Notes: generated by a model not told the origin, from the sequence alone. Shown: positions 1-14,342, counted from the first letter of the stretch. The stretch is DNA of 64,000 nt from Setophaga petechia (GCA_024362935.1 JANCRA010000032.1:1922001-1986000); one strand, 5' to 3'. Translations and numbers: made by a program.

Positions 1-187
1 CCGTGGTAGCAGCCAGTCATGTTTGTACCCAGAAGAGATCCACAGCAGGAACTTGATTTGTACCCACCAGCACTGCCTCACTTTGTCTCACCAGAATGTG
101 GAAGCAAGACAGATTCTCCATGCAGTGGACTAGGGAGAGTGCATTTCAGTGAATGGCATAAAGTGAGGAGCCTGCTAAAAACCAGGA

Positions 188-220
188 CAAATTTACCCAT
201 GCCTCTCATGGGTAAATTTG
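188..220. repeat. Perfect 14-bp inverted repeat with 5-base loop
   Basis: The left arm 188-201 (caaatttacccatg) and the right arm 207-220 (catgggtaaatttg) are exact reverse complements, separated by cctct. A perfect 14-bp arm is longer than expected by chance in a window this size with so short a loop. No flanking target-site duplication is obvious, and no function can be assigned. Confidence 0.9.
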
Positions 221-3200
221 GTAGTTGTGGGCAGCAGCTTCCTCTGTTGCACATCAAGCACAAAAGTTGACTCACTGACAAAATTCAGCCACAATGAAAG
301 CATACTTGTGAAAGATGCTAGCTTATAGCTTCTCCTAAGCAGGTGCTAGCCGTGGTGTGCAGGGGAGAAGAAATGCAAAGGAGGAGCATGAATAGCCCTG
401 ACATTGAGATCAACTGAGAAAATGTACATTTCCAAGTATATCTTTGATTCTGAAAAATCAGATAAAGTAAACCTCAGATTTAGTTGGAAACAACCTGCAT
501 GTTTCTGAGCGAATTGGTTTTATCTTTGCTGTCTGTACAGGAAGTGGGAGTGAGGGGGCTTCAAAGAGCTTACAGTGCCTGTCGGATGTGAGCTGAGAGG
601 AACATCTTTCTCTTTTTTACTCTTTCAAGGATGCAGATACACAGCCTGTCCATAACAGGCTAGCCACCCCAGCTGATAGGGTGGTCTGTCCTGTGGGCTG
701 CTGGGGATAAAAGACCCCATTGGAGCTGGGAAACGACCATCTAGTTCTTTGCTCCAACAGGAGCAGTATTTTAACTCTGTTTTGGAGCAGTTGCAGGTGA
801 ACATCTCTGCCATGGTTAGCCCACATCCTGGGCTGCTTAAAGGACAGTTCTGACCTGGCAAGGCATGTGTTTTCAAGGGTAGGAAACATCTTCAATCTCC
901 TGTGCTATTTTGTCTGACCACAATTTCTCAAGAGTGACAAGTAGGCCACTCTTCAGTTCAGTCTTCAGTTCAGTGGCCAACATTTGCATCATGCCCAGTC
1001 ATTTTATAAACCCAGACTCTGCTGGAGATTTATTTCAACAGGCATGGAGGTCACTTGCTTTGTTTTTATGTTCTGGTTGTCTGGAAATAGTGACCTACTT
1101 CAAGGAAGAGTTTAACTCCTTGACTGATAACTGACTTCAGTTCTTACATGTTTGTGCTGTCATATCAACACTGAGTGTGTGAACACTATTGCAGAATATT
1201 TGGTATTCCTGTATTTTTTTTCCATGGAGGCTTTAGTTTTGACTTTTTGACTAAAAAGAGAAAGTCCACTCTGAAGTGACAGCTTTTGTAAGCAGAGGTC
1301 TTTTATCTTTGTGTATTATCTTACGCTTCCTGGGCTTTTTCTGGGTCTCACGGCCATATACCTATATCCTCAGCTCCTGTCTGTTCACCTTCCCACCTTC
1401 CAGTAGCAGCCTGAACATGCCTGTTTGGGCTATGTTAGCTGATTTTATGTGTTCACTAGCCAGTCACTGGGAAGGTTGTTGTGAAATCTCTCAAAATACT
1501 GATGCCAACACAGGAAGGTCAGAACAGCAATCACCTTAATACATCTGTGAGTATGTTCTCAATATTTAGACATGGAATAAGATGCCTCAGAAAATTTGCC
1601 CATGAACAAATTTTGAAATTTTAGCAGGCAGATTATCAGCCAAACCCTTAGATATGCAGAAAGTTCATTAACTATGTTAGAAAGATGTAACCTGTTTTGG
1701 GTGAAAGTAGATTATAAGAAATCAAGCATAATCCTCCTAAGTTTGATCCCGCAGTTGTAGTGCATTATTTTTGCATTGGCCTACACTTATATTTGGAGGT
1801 TTGGATGATTCTTGTATTTTCTTTTCCTCCTTTTTTAGGATTCCCATGTTCCCATTGTCAGCTTCTCCTTGCTCTGTACTTCCCTCTACTGTAAAACTGT
1901 AGAGCTGTTAAGCTAAAGCCTGATCTTACACCCTTTACCAGAATAAAGACATATATTGGTTTTATATGCATGTTTGAGAGCATGTAGGTCTTTCTTCCTT
2001 CACAGTCCTCGGTTCCAGTTTTATCAGAGAAGCATGGACTGGCATACCTATATCCCAACAGAGCCACTGATTTGCATCTTGACTCTTCTGCAAATGCCAG
2101 TAGTTGCTTCCCCTGTAAACAGCAGTGAGCCAATGATTGTAGCTCCCTTGCAAGAAGCCCTCTTAAGTGCTAATGAGGTTCTCTCTTACCTGACAAGGGT
2201 CTTTCCTAAAGGAATTTGTAGTATTTTTTCTGGAACATGAGGTGAGATTTATGTCATGTGTCTTTTAGCTAAAAGGTACATGTCCCGTCTGACCAAATCA
2301 CCTACACTTGTGCCAAAATGCATGGAGAGCATTGAATGGTTTCAGGGAGGAAGGGGAAATCTTTCCAGCTTATTTGAGACACCTTAGGTAAGTTTGAATC
2401 AAGAGGTTCTTATCACACTCCAGTGGTGATACAGGTGAAGCTGAACTAGATGGTCACTTACACAGCTAAGTTTAGGTGAGATGAATCCCATTAGTAAACT
2501 TAGAGGGAATAGATTTTACTTCCTCTCAATTAACACTCCATACGATTTTTTGACTGTAGAAGTGTAAGTAGCTTATCCTACTCAATATACTTAATGATTT
2601 ATTTAAGAACTATTATTTGAGAGTCACAGGTATGGGTAAGTTCACCTGTCAGGTGAAGAGGCTAACCAAATATCCACTGTTTCATCTCCTGCCACGTTCT
2701 GCCTTCAGCAATAGCAATTAACTTATTGTTCATACCCATAAAATGTATCACAGTGTTGAGAAACAATATAAGATTAGATGTTGTCAATGAATAATTTTCT
2801 TCTTTGAATGACTGGTTATATTTGCATTTCTGCAATGTTTGGAGTTTTTCAGACTGTCCTTATAATGTAGGGAATCTTGGTATTTTGAGGATCTTACTTG
2901 TTTTTTAACTTCTAAAATGCAGAGGGCAGTTGTGTGTTTGACATAATCATGGATGATACAAAAATGAAAGTGGGGCTTCATTGTCAGGTGTCTCATAAAT
3001 TATATCAGATAAGGCTTCTGGGTTTTGCCCAGTAGGTTCAGATGTTCAGACTTGCAGGTGATGTTGCTAGGTGATCAGGGGTTGAGTCAGAGGGATCAAT
3101 GGCAAAATTATTCTGCTAATTTTGAGTACTGCTGACTTATCTGTGGTTACCAATTACTATGCTGGAATTTCAGTGTCCATCTATATAGGAGCACAGGCTC

Positions 3201-3875
3201 TTGCAGATATACCATGGAGCCATATAAGAGGTGCAGTGGCATAAGACATCATGCCACTGTTTGCTGTCTTCAAAGTCCTGAAGTCTGTTCATCTAATTGC
3301 AACATTTGACACTCTGCTCTTCCTGATCCTTTTAGGCTTAAATATCTTGAATCCTATCAGGTTTTTCTTACATATAGCCCTCATTTATTTTCAGTGTAGT
3401 TCCCTGCGTGTCTGCTTTTTTGTGGATCCTGGCTGTGTGGAAGCTCTTCTTGCTGTCAGATCCTGTGGGAGCTTTCTTAAATTCAGGCTCAACAGTAAAG
3501 GTGTGCCACAGCTGAGCCAGCCTCAGTCTAGCAGTGCTGATGTTCAGTCTGCTGCATCCAGGTTCCAGGAGTCCAATTTAAAGTCTGTAATAGACTTTTA
3601 GGGACTGAACTATCCATAACATATCTTCAATTTGAGGAATACCACAGTGGACTGATGTCTGCCAGCTCATGCCACAAAAGTGTGTGTGAGACCAGTAATA
3701 GCCATCTGTAAAGAATATTGCAGTGCAGGACACCCAGAGTGAAAGTGTATCGCTGCATGTAGAGCTAATAAAGCTAGCACTGAAATATAGTCTAGGTTGG
3801 AAACCCAACGACCTGTGGATTTTTTTGTATTTGCAAAGTGTTTGGTTGTTAATGTGGTTTTTATTTTGTTGGTTT

Positions 3876-3900
3876 TGTGTGTGTGTGTGTGTGTGTGTGT
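3876..3900. repeat. GT dinucleotide microsatellite
   Basis: An uninterrupted run of about 12 GT units follows a T/G-rich stretch. It is a typical length-variable microsatellite and could form left-handed DNA. It has no visible link to a gene. Confidence 0.9.
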
Positions 3901-6900
3901 ATTTGTTTTTTCTTCCAGTTAATAAAACGTAGAAATTATCATTTAATACCCCAGTTTCAAAACTGTTGAAGAATCAGCCTGATCTTTACCTATTTCACTA
4001 AAGATAAAACTAATGAGAAAACTTATTTCCAAAATACATATATCCTTTTAAACAGCAGTACTGAAGAAGAATCTAGAATGATTAATAGTGTTTTTGAAGC
4101 ACATACAGTCTCTAACTTTTAAAGCCTTTGCTCTGCATTTTAGTGTAAGATTTCCCTAAAATTCCCTATGGTTATTCTAAATTCAATCCTCCTTGGAATG
4201 CAGGGAGCAGAAAAGGGGGAGAGTTCCTGAGTTTATTTTCAATGGCATTTGGTTTGGCTTGGAGGATTTTTATAATGCTAATTTGGTCTTTCCATATTAA
4301 TTCATGTTCTTCCTCTGCTGCTCCTAAATTGGAAACTTTCCATTTTACATCTGGCAGTCTTGTCCTTAGTTGTTTAACCTTTATGCTTTATCACTAGAAA
4401 TAGCTGTTTTGTGCATGGAATTCAGCCTCTTAGTCATAATAACATTCCCTTCAGCTCTCCTATCTGGCAACTTCTAAAAAGGTTTTCAAGTTTGGGTGTT
4501 TTTTTTTGTTTTGGTTTGGTTTTTTAACCACAATTTGCATTTGCAGAAAGCATGCCTGAGTTGGCAGTGCTGCACCCTAGCAAAAAGTTTCAAGCAAGAA
4601 AACTACAAGGCATACTCTTTACAACTGGTAGGAAGTATAGAAAGACAAACAAATGTAGACACAGAAGTTGTCCAGACCTGTGATCCATTGTCCCTGCTAG
4701 TTGAGCAGTATTCATATTAGATGCAAACCTGATTGATGAGCACTTGGGAGCACAGTTTTTATTTTTCCAGTTACTGACATACATCCCATATACCCAAGAC
4801 ATCCTTGGGATGTGTCCTCACTGATGTCTGACTCCTTTCTGACCTGTACTTGTGACTCATGAGCTCCAGTTAGATTCCACAGCAGTTCATCCACCGAGAG
4901 CATAGACAATATGAAAACACAGTCTGTGAAGGAGAGGTTCCCAGTCAGTGTTTTCTGTAACTTTTACTACTGTGCTGTAATTACTTTACACCTGTGCACG
5001 GTTAATGGGAGCTCTAAGGCAATGTGCAGTATGCACCAGGTATTTCGAAAGCTTAGTCTTTGCATCTCTTTGCCCAAGCTAACTCAAATAAGAGGTAAAA
5101 CCCAAAAGAAGAGGTTTGTCAAGTTCTTTTAAGTGTGACTTCTTACACAGCTGGTTACATGAGTGCTAGTTCTTTAAACTGTCAGCTGTGAAAGGTGTGT
5201 TTATGCAGCACACATTGAGCACGAATCACAGCTGTCCCAGGTGGTGTATCGCAACACCCTCAGAGCCCCATGCAGAGGTGCTTGCTGCTCTGGGAGCAAT
5301 TTGGGTCATTACTGCTGTCAAGTCTCCTAGCAGGGTTTGTCAGCTCAAACACAGCCAAGTTCACGTGACTAACATTTTCTGTGTGTGGATGGGGCACAGC
5401 TGGTGGGGACAACCCTGCACCCTCCTCTAATTTATTGTCCTTAGACTGATAAAACCCAGTAAGAAAAAGTTCTTCAGTAAATGCATATACACATTACATG
5501 ACTCTGCTTAATTTAGAAAGGGTTATTTCAATTTAACTGTGACCAAATGGATAGCAAACCATGTATCTGGCAGTTAATGCAGCACTATTTCCTTAATAAC
5601 TTTGGATCAGAAAGTAAATTTTATGAAAAAAAAAATCCTGTCAAACGGTCCTTTTCCTTTTAAGACACACACAGATAATAAGTGTGATTTGCTACATCAG
5701 CACATACGAAATTACCAGGAGACTGATGATTAAGGGTTGAAAAGCAAATGAAACGAGCTGGCTATAAGCTTAAGATATTCAAGTGAAGCAGATGTAAGCA
5801 AGTGCTACTGCAAGTTGTTATCCTTATATCATATTTCTGCCATCTTAATTCATTTTTACTGAGAAGTTAAGTGGAAAAGCTGCTCTTAAATTCTTAGGAA
5901 TGCAGCACAACATTCTTAGGAGTTTTATGAAGTTTCAAAAAAGTTGCCTGTTCATGTCACAGCAGCGTAAGCAGCTCATGTTCCAGATAATGTTTACCCT
6001 GCAAGAAGTCTGCAGGAGAACTCTATTTGAGCCATGAGTTTTCACCTGGCTTTCAGAAATAAGACACTTTTTGCAAGTCAGGCCTTCCTTGTGATTTACA
6101 GGATCACCTCCCATGGCCTTAAACATCACTGGCTTTTATACTTGGTGTCTGTGTGCATCTGTCTCTAATTGTAGGGGCAGTCCCTGGTGGTTTGTGTGGG
6201 GAGCTCAGAGGCACGTTCATTCCACCCTGCAGGTCTGCACGGGTGCTGCAGCAGGCTGCTGTGTTGGTGTGCACAGAATGCCTGTGATGAGATCTTTGAG
6301 CTTAGTAAGCACTGACAGCCAGCGTGAGGCACAGAACGCCTTGGCGCAGTCACGCTGCTTGGAGAGGAAAGCTTGTTGCACAGCCCTCGGTTCAAAAGTC
6401 TCCAACTGGAGTTTGAGGATTATTTTGCACCTCAGAAGACTCTCTGAGTCTGGTTTACATACACCAATCAAGTAGGTGTATTGAGGTTACAATGTTTACA
6501 GCTGCATATAGCACCGGGAAATCAACAGTCTTTGGACTAAGAAAATATTAAAAATACGATTGGGAGTTTAATAAGTCTTTAAATGGATATAAGTGTAGTC
6601 ATAGTTTTTTTCTCTGTAAGGAAGCAGAGGGTGTTTTTTAAACATCAGTCAGGTGCTTTACAACACGGTAGGTACAAGAGAAAATGTCCAGGGTTACAGT
6701 TTTGCTGTCTTGTCAAGAGAAAGTGTGGCTTCACACATGGCGAGTTAGCAGTTTGTACGCTGGGACAGCTGTCTTTTTGTATAGCTGCACAACAGGCAGC
6801 AAGCAGCCCCCTTTGGGGAGCCATGATAAAATAGCAGAGGTAGGTCTGCTATTCCTATTTCCACAGGCCTTCAGTGTCCAGAAGCTGATGGCTGAAATAA

Positions 6901-8465
6901 CCAGTGTTTTCATGGTATTGAAGATGGGCAACACACAACAGCAAGAAATTGGAAATCCGGTATTTTTGTCATATCCTGGGATTATTCTTTGGCCAGCTCA
7001 AACATTTAGTCCTGGTTTTACATTTCCAAGAGAGGCACTTTACTTCTGAAGTTGTGTTTTGAACTCTCTTGGCACAGAGAGGGCTGATGGCTAACAAAGA
7101 GATCAGTCTGCAAGGGTGGTACGGGCAGTCCTTAATTCAACCTGCTAGGAGAGGGAAGAACAGAGCCAAACTTCATGCATCAGTAGCACTGACTCTGTCT
7201 CCTGTTTCAAGTTATTAAAATACCATTTCAGTGGTTTTTTAAAAGGCATTTTCCTAAATGCTCTCTAATGCCCATAACAACTTTAGATGCTGGGAAGTAA
7301 ATATTTTTTGCTACCGGTACGTTTGTTTTGTTTTGTTTTGTTTTCTACCACTTGGCAAGCACTTGTGTTTAGGGGGTTTTGTATTTTGTTTTGGTTATTT
7401 TTCTGCAATATTTCGGATGAACTAGAAATTAGCTTTCCTACCAACACCTTGCAGATACACACACAAAATACTTTAACTTGCCAAAACAAGTTATTTTTTG
7501 CATCAGAATTCTTGAGTTTATTTTCTCCTTACATGTTTTCACAAACAGATTCTTCTTCCCAGCTGCTGTGGGAAGAATAAAACATTGTATCTGCAAGATC
7601 GAAAAACCAGTGGCTTTTTAGTTAGTACTGTAAAGATCAGCTATGGAAGTTGAAGAAAAATATGCAAAATTTGATTATTACAAGGGTCCTTAAGACCGAT
7701 GTTAAGATAAACTAAAAGCTAAGGAAAAGAGAAATGTGGTTCCAGCCTCTAATATCAGTAAAATTAATTCTTAATGCTTTATATCTGGGTCTTGAAATGA
7801 GCCCTGGGAGTAAACTAGGGCCCTGGGGTTTTAATTTGCATCCAACCCTTGATTTCTTTTTTGATGGACACTTTTCTACATCATGACAAATTACTTTCAC
7901 CTCACAAGCACGTTAACTCTCATTGCAGCAAGGTGGGAACATCACCTGTATGCAAAAATCAGAGGTCCCAAGGCAAGCTATATCCTCCCCCCAAGTCAGA
8001 GCTTCAAGGGCATCAGTGAATGAAGATGCACTTACCGTTTCCTTCCTGTTACCCAGAACACTTTTAAGTAACCCATTTGTGCAAGAAATGTGCTCCCTCC
8101 TGACTCTTTTTTCCTTTTCTTGTTTGGTCTACTGTCTTGCTGAATTGCTGAAAGAATTTGACAATCATTTTTGGAAAGGGGACAGTGTTGAATCTTAAAG
8201 ACACTTAAAGGGAGTTACCAGGTCTCCACTTGGGTCTTCAAAAGGCAAGTTGCATGACCCTTCCTGTGTGTTCCTGTGTGTCAAAGTCATAGTCCTCAAA
8301 ATGGGAAAACTGTGATTTATTTCATAGAGTTTTTGCAATTTGAGGCAGGACTTTTAAAAGAGGTCTTTGTTGTGATTTGATTCCCCTTAAAGCTGAATAA
8401 GAGTTCAGAGTTTTGACTTTCTCATTTCAGCAATATTCAAATCTGCTATCTTATGAGAAAATGTC

Positions 8466-8515
8466 TGGGTTTTTTGGTTTTTTTTGGTTTTTTTGGGTTT
8501 TTTTTGATTTTTGGG
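8466..8515 (+). repeat. T-rich tract interrupted by regular G-runs
   Basis: Runs of five to eight T alternate with GG or GGG over about 50 bases, then a GGG before tgtgatttg. A mirror-image example on the other strand occurs near 41.53-41.59 kb. This is low-complexity sequence, and G-quadruplex potential is weak because most G-runs are only two long. Confidence 0.75.
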
Positions 8516-9297
8516 TTGTGATTTGATTTCACAGCCATTTCAAATGGAGTAGCAAATAGGTTATGAGAAAATTACAGTTTCAGTTATAAAGAAATCTGTA
8601 TCTACCATCTGTAAGGGCCAGATGAGTACCAACACTACTGTGGTAAATGGATTATCATTATTGTAGTTCTCCCACAATCCTCAGGGAAACTCTGAAATAA
8701 AAAAAAGTTTAAAGGTCATTGTCAGGCACCCCAGAAAAAAAAGGTGGACATTTATTAAAGACAAAGAAGAACATTTGGAGGTGCCATGTGCAGAAATAAT
8801 CACTTTAGAAATGCCTTTTTACTGAAGAAATGTTACTGCACAATAACAGTTGCCAGCTGGTAGAGATGGAACACTTCGGAAGTGGAGGTGCAATTCAGAA
8901 TAAAAACGTATGTACAGTAACAAATTACAGGCAGAAAGAGAGAATATTTCAAGTTCTCCATCATGTTCCTTAGCTACAAATAATCCTGTGAAATATTTGT
9001 TCCAAAGGTCAAATAAAAAAAGACTTCAAAGCAAAAAGGGTAATACTGAAACTGTCTCTAGAATGTTTATTCTGAAAATATTTCAGGAGTTGAGAAACTT
9101 TTCTCATGCAATAGTCTTACAGGTTTTAACTCTAGGTAATGAGGAGCTCTACAAACACCCAGGCATGAGGATCACTTATGCCATCAGCCTGAAAACAAGG
9201 GGGAGTGGTTTTGGAAAGGTTGTTTGAAGGTGCTGATAAGTGAGGGAAATGCTAAGCCAAATTCAGTGTTCACTTACCTTCCCTAGGGTTGGACTGT

Positions 9298-9540
9298 GCA
9301 ACAGTTTTAAACTCCAAGATTGGATTAGACATTAAGAAGAGATTCTTTAAGGATGGTGAGTCACTGGAACAGGTTGCCCAGAGCAGCTGTGGGTGCCCCA
9401 TCTGTGGAAGTGTTCAAGGCCAGGTTGGATGGGGCTTTAAGCAAGCTGGTTCTGTTGAAGGCATCCCTGCCCACAGTTGAGAGGTTGGACTAGATTGTCA
9501 TTGAAGATCCCTTCCAGTCTAAAACATTCTCTAATTATAT
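9298..9540 (+). mobile_element. CR1 LINE 3'-end fragment, sense strand
   Basis: The sequence follows the well-known 3' end of avian CR1: gttttaaactcc, then attagacattaagaagagattc, tcactggaacaggttgcccagag, gtgttcaaggccaggttgga, ggcatccctgccca and gaagatcccttccag. It ends in a decayed form of the ATTCTATG octamer at about 9526. It is 5'-truncated, as most CR1 copies are, and moderately diverged, so the insertion is old. A 63-codon frame inside it is incidental. Confidence 0.92.
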
Positions 9541-12500
9541 GCAGCAAAATAAATGACTTGAACGTGAATATCTGCTCAGAGGGAAATCTGGGGTTCTCAG
9601 GAGGGTGAGATTAAAGCATAAATTAGCCTCTTGGTGTTCTCTGAAACCACCTAGATCAACTTGAGATTTCTCTTGCAAGTCTTAAGCCATTTGGATATTA
9701 GGCATCCAGTCCCACTAAACTCATAGTCCTTCACACTGTCCTGGGCAAAAATATGGGCATCTCCAGAGAGCTGTTGGTCCTATCCATCTTCTGCTAAGAA
9801 GAATCACCCACCAAAGATGTCCTCCCCCCTCTTGCCATCTGATATGGAGACATCTAAGCAAGTAGGACAGATGAGCTCCCTCACATCTGGACAGCTTGAA
9901 TAAGGTGGAATGAAAACCTTGTGTCACCAGGGGGGTTAGATGTGGATGTGCATAAAGGTGGTCTTAATAGGATAATATTTTACCTTTATACTGAGGATTA
10001 GAATACTGAATCATACTAACAGCCCATGCCTTGTTTGTTGTAAATACCAAACTTTGTTACCAGTCATCTATTTATCCTAAATATTAGCAAGTTTTAGGCC
10101 TCATTAGTGCCGTTCTGTTGCTTTATACAAGCTGGGATGTACAGATCTTCTCAATTAGCTGCAAGTATCATTGAGATGCTTTGTAGTACTAAATCCTGTG
10201 CTCCATTAGAGGTCAAGTTTTGTCAAAACTCTTGTATTTTTGTTAGTGTACCTGCTGTTTTTATAGCAGTTGTCATGCTTCATTTTTCTCTGGATTGACC
10301 TCACTTTTCCTATCAAGTGTGATTGACACTAGCAAACCAAGCAGCGAGTGCAGACCCAGGCTGGAGCAGCATGGTGCCAAGGGAGCCCTCCAATGTCAGC
10401 CTCATGTTACTAGTGGATAGAGCCTTTCTTCTTGTGTACCTCTCCCACAATTCTCATTGAAGAAACAGAGGCTTTCAAAAGCTGTGAGCGTATCTGAATC
10501 CTACCACTCCTGTAGAGTGGCTTTGGACTGTAGCAGTGCAGGTATAGAAGTACTCAATTGCTGGGGCTCAGCAGTGTCAGAGTCTGTTCCTTTTCCCAGC
10601 TCTGACAGTCAGCCTGTGTGCTCTTGGACATCTTCTGAAATGCACCCAGCAGTAATTTTCCACCTGCATCTACACAAATCCCAGGAGATGCGGGAGGCAT
10701 TACACACAAGTTCCGTGAAAGATAAAAACAAGCTTGTTATCAGTAGGCTTGAAGTGCTGGATCTGTACTTCATGAGAAAAATGCTTGCACATAAAAAATA
10801 AGAGAAATCACAAAAACCTCTGCTATCACTTATGCCAAGTAAGAGAGTAAATTTCCTGCTGTCTTCCATTTGGGACTGCAACTGCTTCCAGTTTGGGAAC
10901 TGAACACTGCAAAGACTATGAGACAGTCGCCTTATTTGATCCTATGCAGTTCTGCTATTTTGATTCATCTCAGCTAAGTTGCTGCCCCAGCACCCTTTTG
11001 TGCAATTTTGGAACATTGCAAATATAACAAGTGGATAGAATCTCATTTAGTGTGTTCTACTGGGAAAAAAACCCCTGTACTCAATTATTTCTGTTATCAC
11101 ACCTAAAGCTGTCATGCCGTTATTTATTTCCAGATAGGGCAGTGTTGAACAAAAGGGGTTTTTGGTGTTTCTTCAGGGTGAGAAGCTGTAAGTTTATTCT
11201 ATAAATGCAACCTAAGCTGACTTGCACATTTTCTTTAAGGAGGGCTGTGTGGCATGCCTCAAGTATAGAGATCTTTACTCAGCAGGTAAGGGTGATGAGT
11301 TAAGCCTCTCTACTCCAGAGAGTATTTAATTGCTTTCTCTTGGGGGAGGGGGGGGAAAGCCAAACAAACAAATAAACAGAAAGTGGAAGGGTTCCAACTA
11401 TCTGTATAAGTTTCATTTTCACACTGTGCTTCAATCTCATTAGAATTTTTGAAGAGTAATATTGGTAGCAGACATTCCTCAGATGGGAAGTGATTAGAGT
11501 GTGAATTGCTGTAGAAAAGCACTATTTCCAGTAATAACACAGCAGGTGTTTTGAAAGAAAGCTGCTTTCGCCTCTCAGATTGCAGAGACATCCCAGTAAT
11601 TCTAAGAATCACAATCAACAAATGCCTAATTTCACTACTGTTTTCCTAATTAAGAGGGAAAATGGTGTAAGGAACCTGAATTTTAAAGACATTCACCTAC
11701 AAATTAAGAGTTTTCTATTTCTGATCTCTCACTAGAAATAAAGTAATTTACATGTAGTTTCAAGACCTCCATGCTGGAGTATAGCATGTTGCTAGCATTG
11801 ATGGGCACACCAGGTACAAAAACCTATGTTTTGATCAAAGTCAAAAAAATATAAAGGCAGTGCACCACGGAAAACAGATTACAGTTAGTGATATAAAGAT
11901 AATTGTTGTCTGATAATTATATTGTCTTCAAGACATGGGATGCAACTTTTAAAAAAGATTTCTGCATCACTTGCTGTTTGATGCGGAAAATTTTATCTTA
12001 AAGATTACAACTGAATGCAAATCCTTTTGAAGTTATCCTGTTGATACAGTGAAAAACTTGCACATTTTTTTCTGTCTGAACTTCATTTAGATTTAGGTCT
12101 TAACCAGTGCACCTTGTTCATTCCTTGCCTCATCACTTCCCTCAGAGAGCCCTGTGCTGAATAGCTCTTAACAAGTTTTGATTAGGTCAATTCTTGTCCT
12201 TAATTAATTAATTTAATTGACCCGTGGTATAGAAACTTGGCATTATCTCCATTATGGACAAGGTCAAGGTGTAGTTAGGTTTTGCTCCTACATAGCTTCG
12301 TATTATCTGTTGAGATTACAAAGCAAAGTTCTTCACTTAACTGTTAATTGATTCTTGACAACCCAAATTATTAATCATTCCAAAAGAATCTAGAGGCTTG
12401 TCCTTCTTGGACAGAATAGCACAAGTCTCAGTATTCCTAATGAATGCAGGATTAATTTCCTCTTTTTGCATTGTAAAACCATAAGCATCAGGAGAAATGC

Positions 12501-14211
12501 AAACAGTTAAGGTAAATTATTCTATTCGTCATGTTTTAAGACCACAGATTACACATTACTTTGCACATGTTCTGTTTTTCACTACTATATTTTGCCTAAT
12601 AGCCAGTCATCTATTAATGTAGGGGAAAATTTGCAGTGTCAGACATTGTGCAAGATATTCTGAGCACATTCCCACCCATCCTAGCACAGGGGTTAATTCA
12701 GAGATTTTTGCTTGACAGAAGTCTGAATGCAGCAGAGATCTGCTCCAAAGCACACAGAAATCATTGTGAAAAACCTCAGTGACATCAGTGAGTTTGGGAT
12801 AAAGCACTGGAATTTCCTGTAAGGAAAATAAATGGCAAATATTTCTAATTGTAAGTAATTTTAAAGCAGACCACTTTGTTCTCCAAAATCACTTTTAAGA
12901 AGCTGTTAGAGACCAATAACATGTATAATTTGATTAGTTTGATGTCTAGGATATTTTTTTTCCTGCCTACTCTTCTTAGTTGATGGAAAAACAAAAATTA
13001 TCTTACAAGCTTACTCCTGATTGATCACAGATAAATTAAAGAGCTTTGATGTGGCCAGCAAAGCATACTTACTGATCTAATAACAAATAAAAATGTTTTT
13101 GGAAAAAAAGCTCTTGGGCGTATACTGAAATTACATGTTTGTTTTTCTCCCCTCTTTTGAATAATAAAAAAATCAGACTTTTTTTTTTTTTTAGGAATGT
13201 TTCCTCAAGCTGATTGTTCTGCTTCAGCTATGCACACACTCTATAGCAGAAGGGATAAACAAGTACAGCTTTGTACTTGTTCCAGAGCAAGAAAACCTAC
13301 ATTCAAAACTGTTTTCATAAAAGCTGCTGAGAACTTAACCTGTCTTAGGTTGCTCCTGCTTGGCTTTTCTGGCATGTAAGGCCTTCTCATACCAGGTCTA
13401 TTTGCTATTATAATTCCAAGTTTTAAGGAAGAATATATAGAGATTAGTAAATTCCCTTGTTTTGTTGTTCCTAAAATTCAAGGGTAAGTAATCAAATTTA
13501 CATTCTTCAGGTTTTTGTTAGGCTTTTTTCTGTAGAGGGAAGAGCTGTGAATTGCAGCAATGCCTGATGATATGTTCCTTTTAGCTGAGCATTTTAAAAT
13601 TGCTGGTGCTCAGCATATCGGAAAATAAAGCACTGTAAAGACATGGGTATCAATGCCTTACTGAGCTCAGTAAGGACAGAAACTTGCCTGCCAGTAGAAG
13701 CCCAGGGCTGTCTAGGGTTCCCTGTAATGTCAGGGTCTTCATTTTCAGAAACTGTTACTGTGTGACTGACATGTCATGTCATGTGGCTCATGGCACCCTG
13801 TCCATGCTACCTGTCAAATAACCTCCTTCATGAGTGCACCACACCCTGCCTTGAAGTGCCTGTGCACCCACTGCCCTCCTGTACCATCCCCCAGTCCTCA
13901 GAAATCCCATTCTTTCCACCCTTAGTTTTTTCATGGACACTTCTATACTTGGTCTTATCCAAGGATTTACCCCCTTGTGGTTAAACACCCATTTGCTTCC
14001 TCTCAAACTTACTCTGATGGGCGTAATGGAGCAACTCACTTGGCTTTGTTTTCTTCCCCAAGAAAACCAAGCATAGTGGAAAAGAAATGTTTCTTTGGTT
14101 TACTTTTAGATCATTTAAAAAAGTTAAAATGAAACCAGAAGCTTTTTAATGAACACAAAAGGATCACTGAAAAACTTGAAGTTGTTCCTCACTCTGGATG
14201 AAGGTCAGGTC
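9541..14211. other. Non-coding stretch, no gene seen
   Basis: AT-rich single-copy-looking sequence between two CR1 fragments. Open frames are all short and unrelated. A run of about 14 T followed by tag near 13179-13195 resembles a splice acceptor, but no convincing exon follows. A short TTAATTAA-rich patch lies near 12199-12220. Confidence 0.6.
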
Positions 14212-14342
14212 CATTCAAAGCCAGGTTGGATGGGGCCCTGAGCAACCTGATTTAATGAATGGCATCCCTGCCCATGGCAGGGGTCTTGGAATGAGATGAT
14301 CTTTAAGGTCCCTTCCAACCCCAATCATTCTGTGATTCTATG
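14212..14342 (+). mobile_element. CR1 LINE 3'-terminal fragment, sense strand, with intact octamers
   Basis: It begins within the CR1 3' UTR (attcaaagccaggttggatg), continues through gagcaacctg, ggcatccctgcccatggcag and atgatctttaaggtcccttc, and ends in two octamers, attctgtg and attctatg, at 14327-14342. It is only about 130 bp long, a severe 5' truncation. It is better preserved than the copy at 9.3 kb. Confidence 0.93.

Larger units (their letters stand above)
1..9297. other. Non-coding, probable upstream intron of ATP10D; no gene seen
   Basis: All open frames here are short, unrelated to each other and not recognisable as protein. I see no ATP10D exon (no TM1/TM2 or NLFEQFHR-like peptide) and no CpG island. 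Small features inside are a perfect hairpin at 188-220, a 12-bp tandem duplication (cttcagttcagt twice, 951-974), a GT dinucleotide run at about 3876-3900, a GTTTT run at about 7323-7343 and a T-rich tract with G-runs at 8466-8515. Inference: intronic, because the next coding exon downstream begins in the middle of the protein. Confidence 0.6.

Noticed and set aside
9289..9480. 63-codon frame
   Set aside because: Lies inside the sense CR1 3' UTR fragment, which is non-coding in the element.
13179..13379. T-run plus tag followed by a 60-codon frame, looking like an acceptor and exon
   Set aside because: The peptide does not match ATP10D or any family I know, and no donor with a consistent phase follows.
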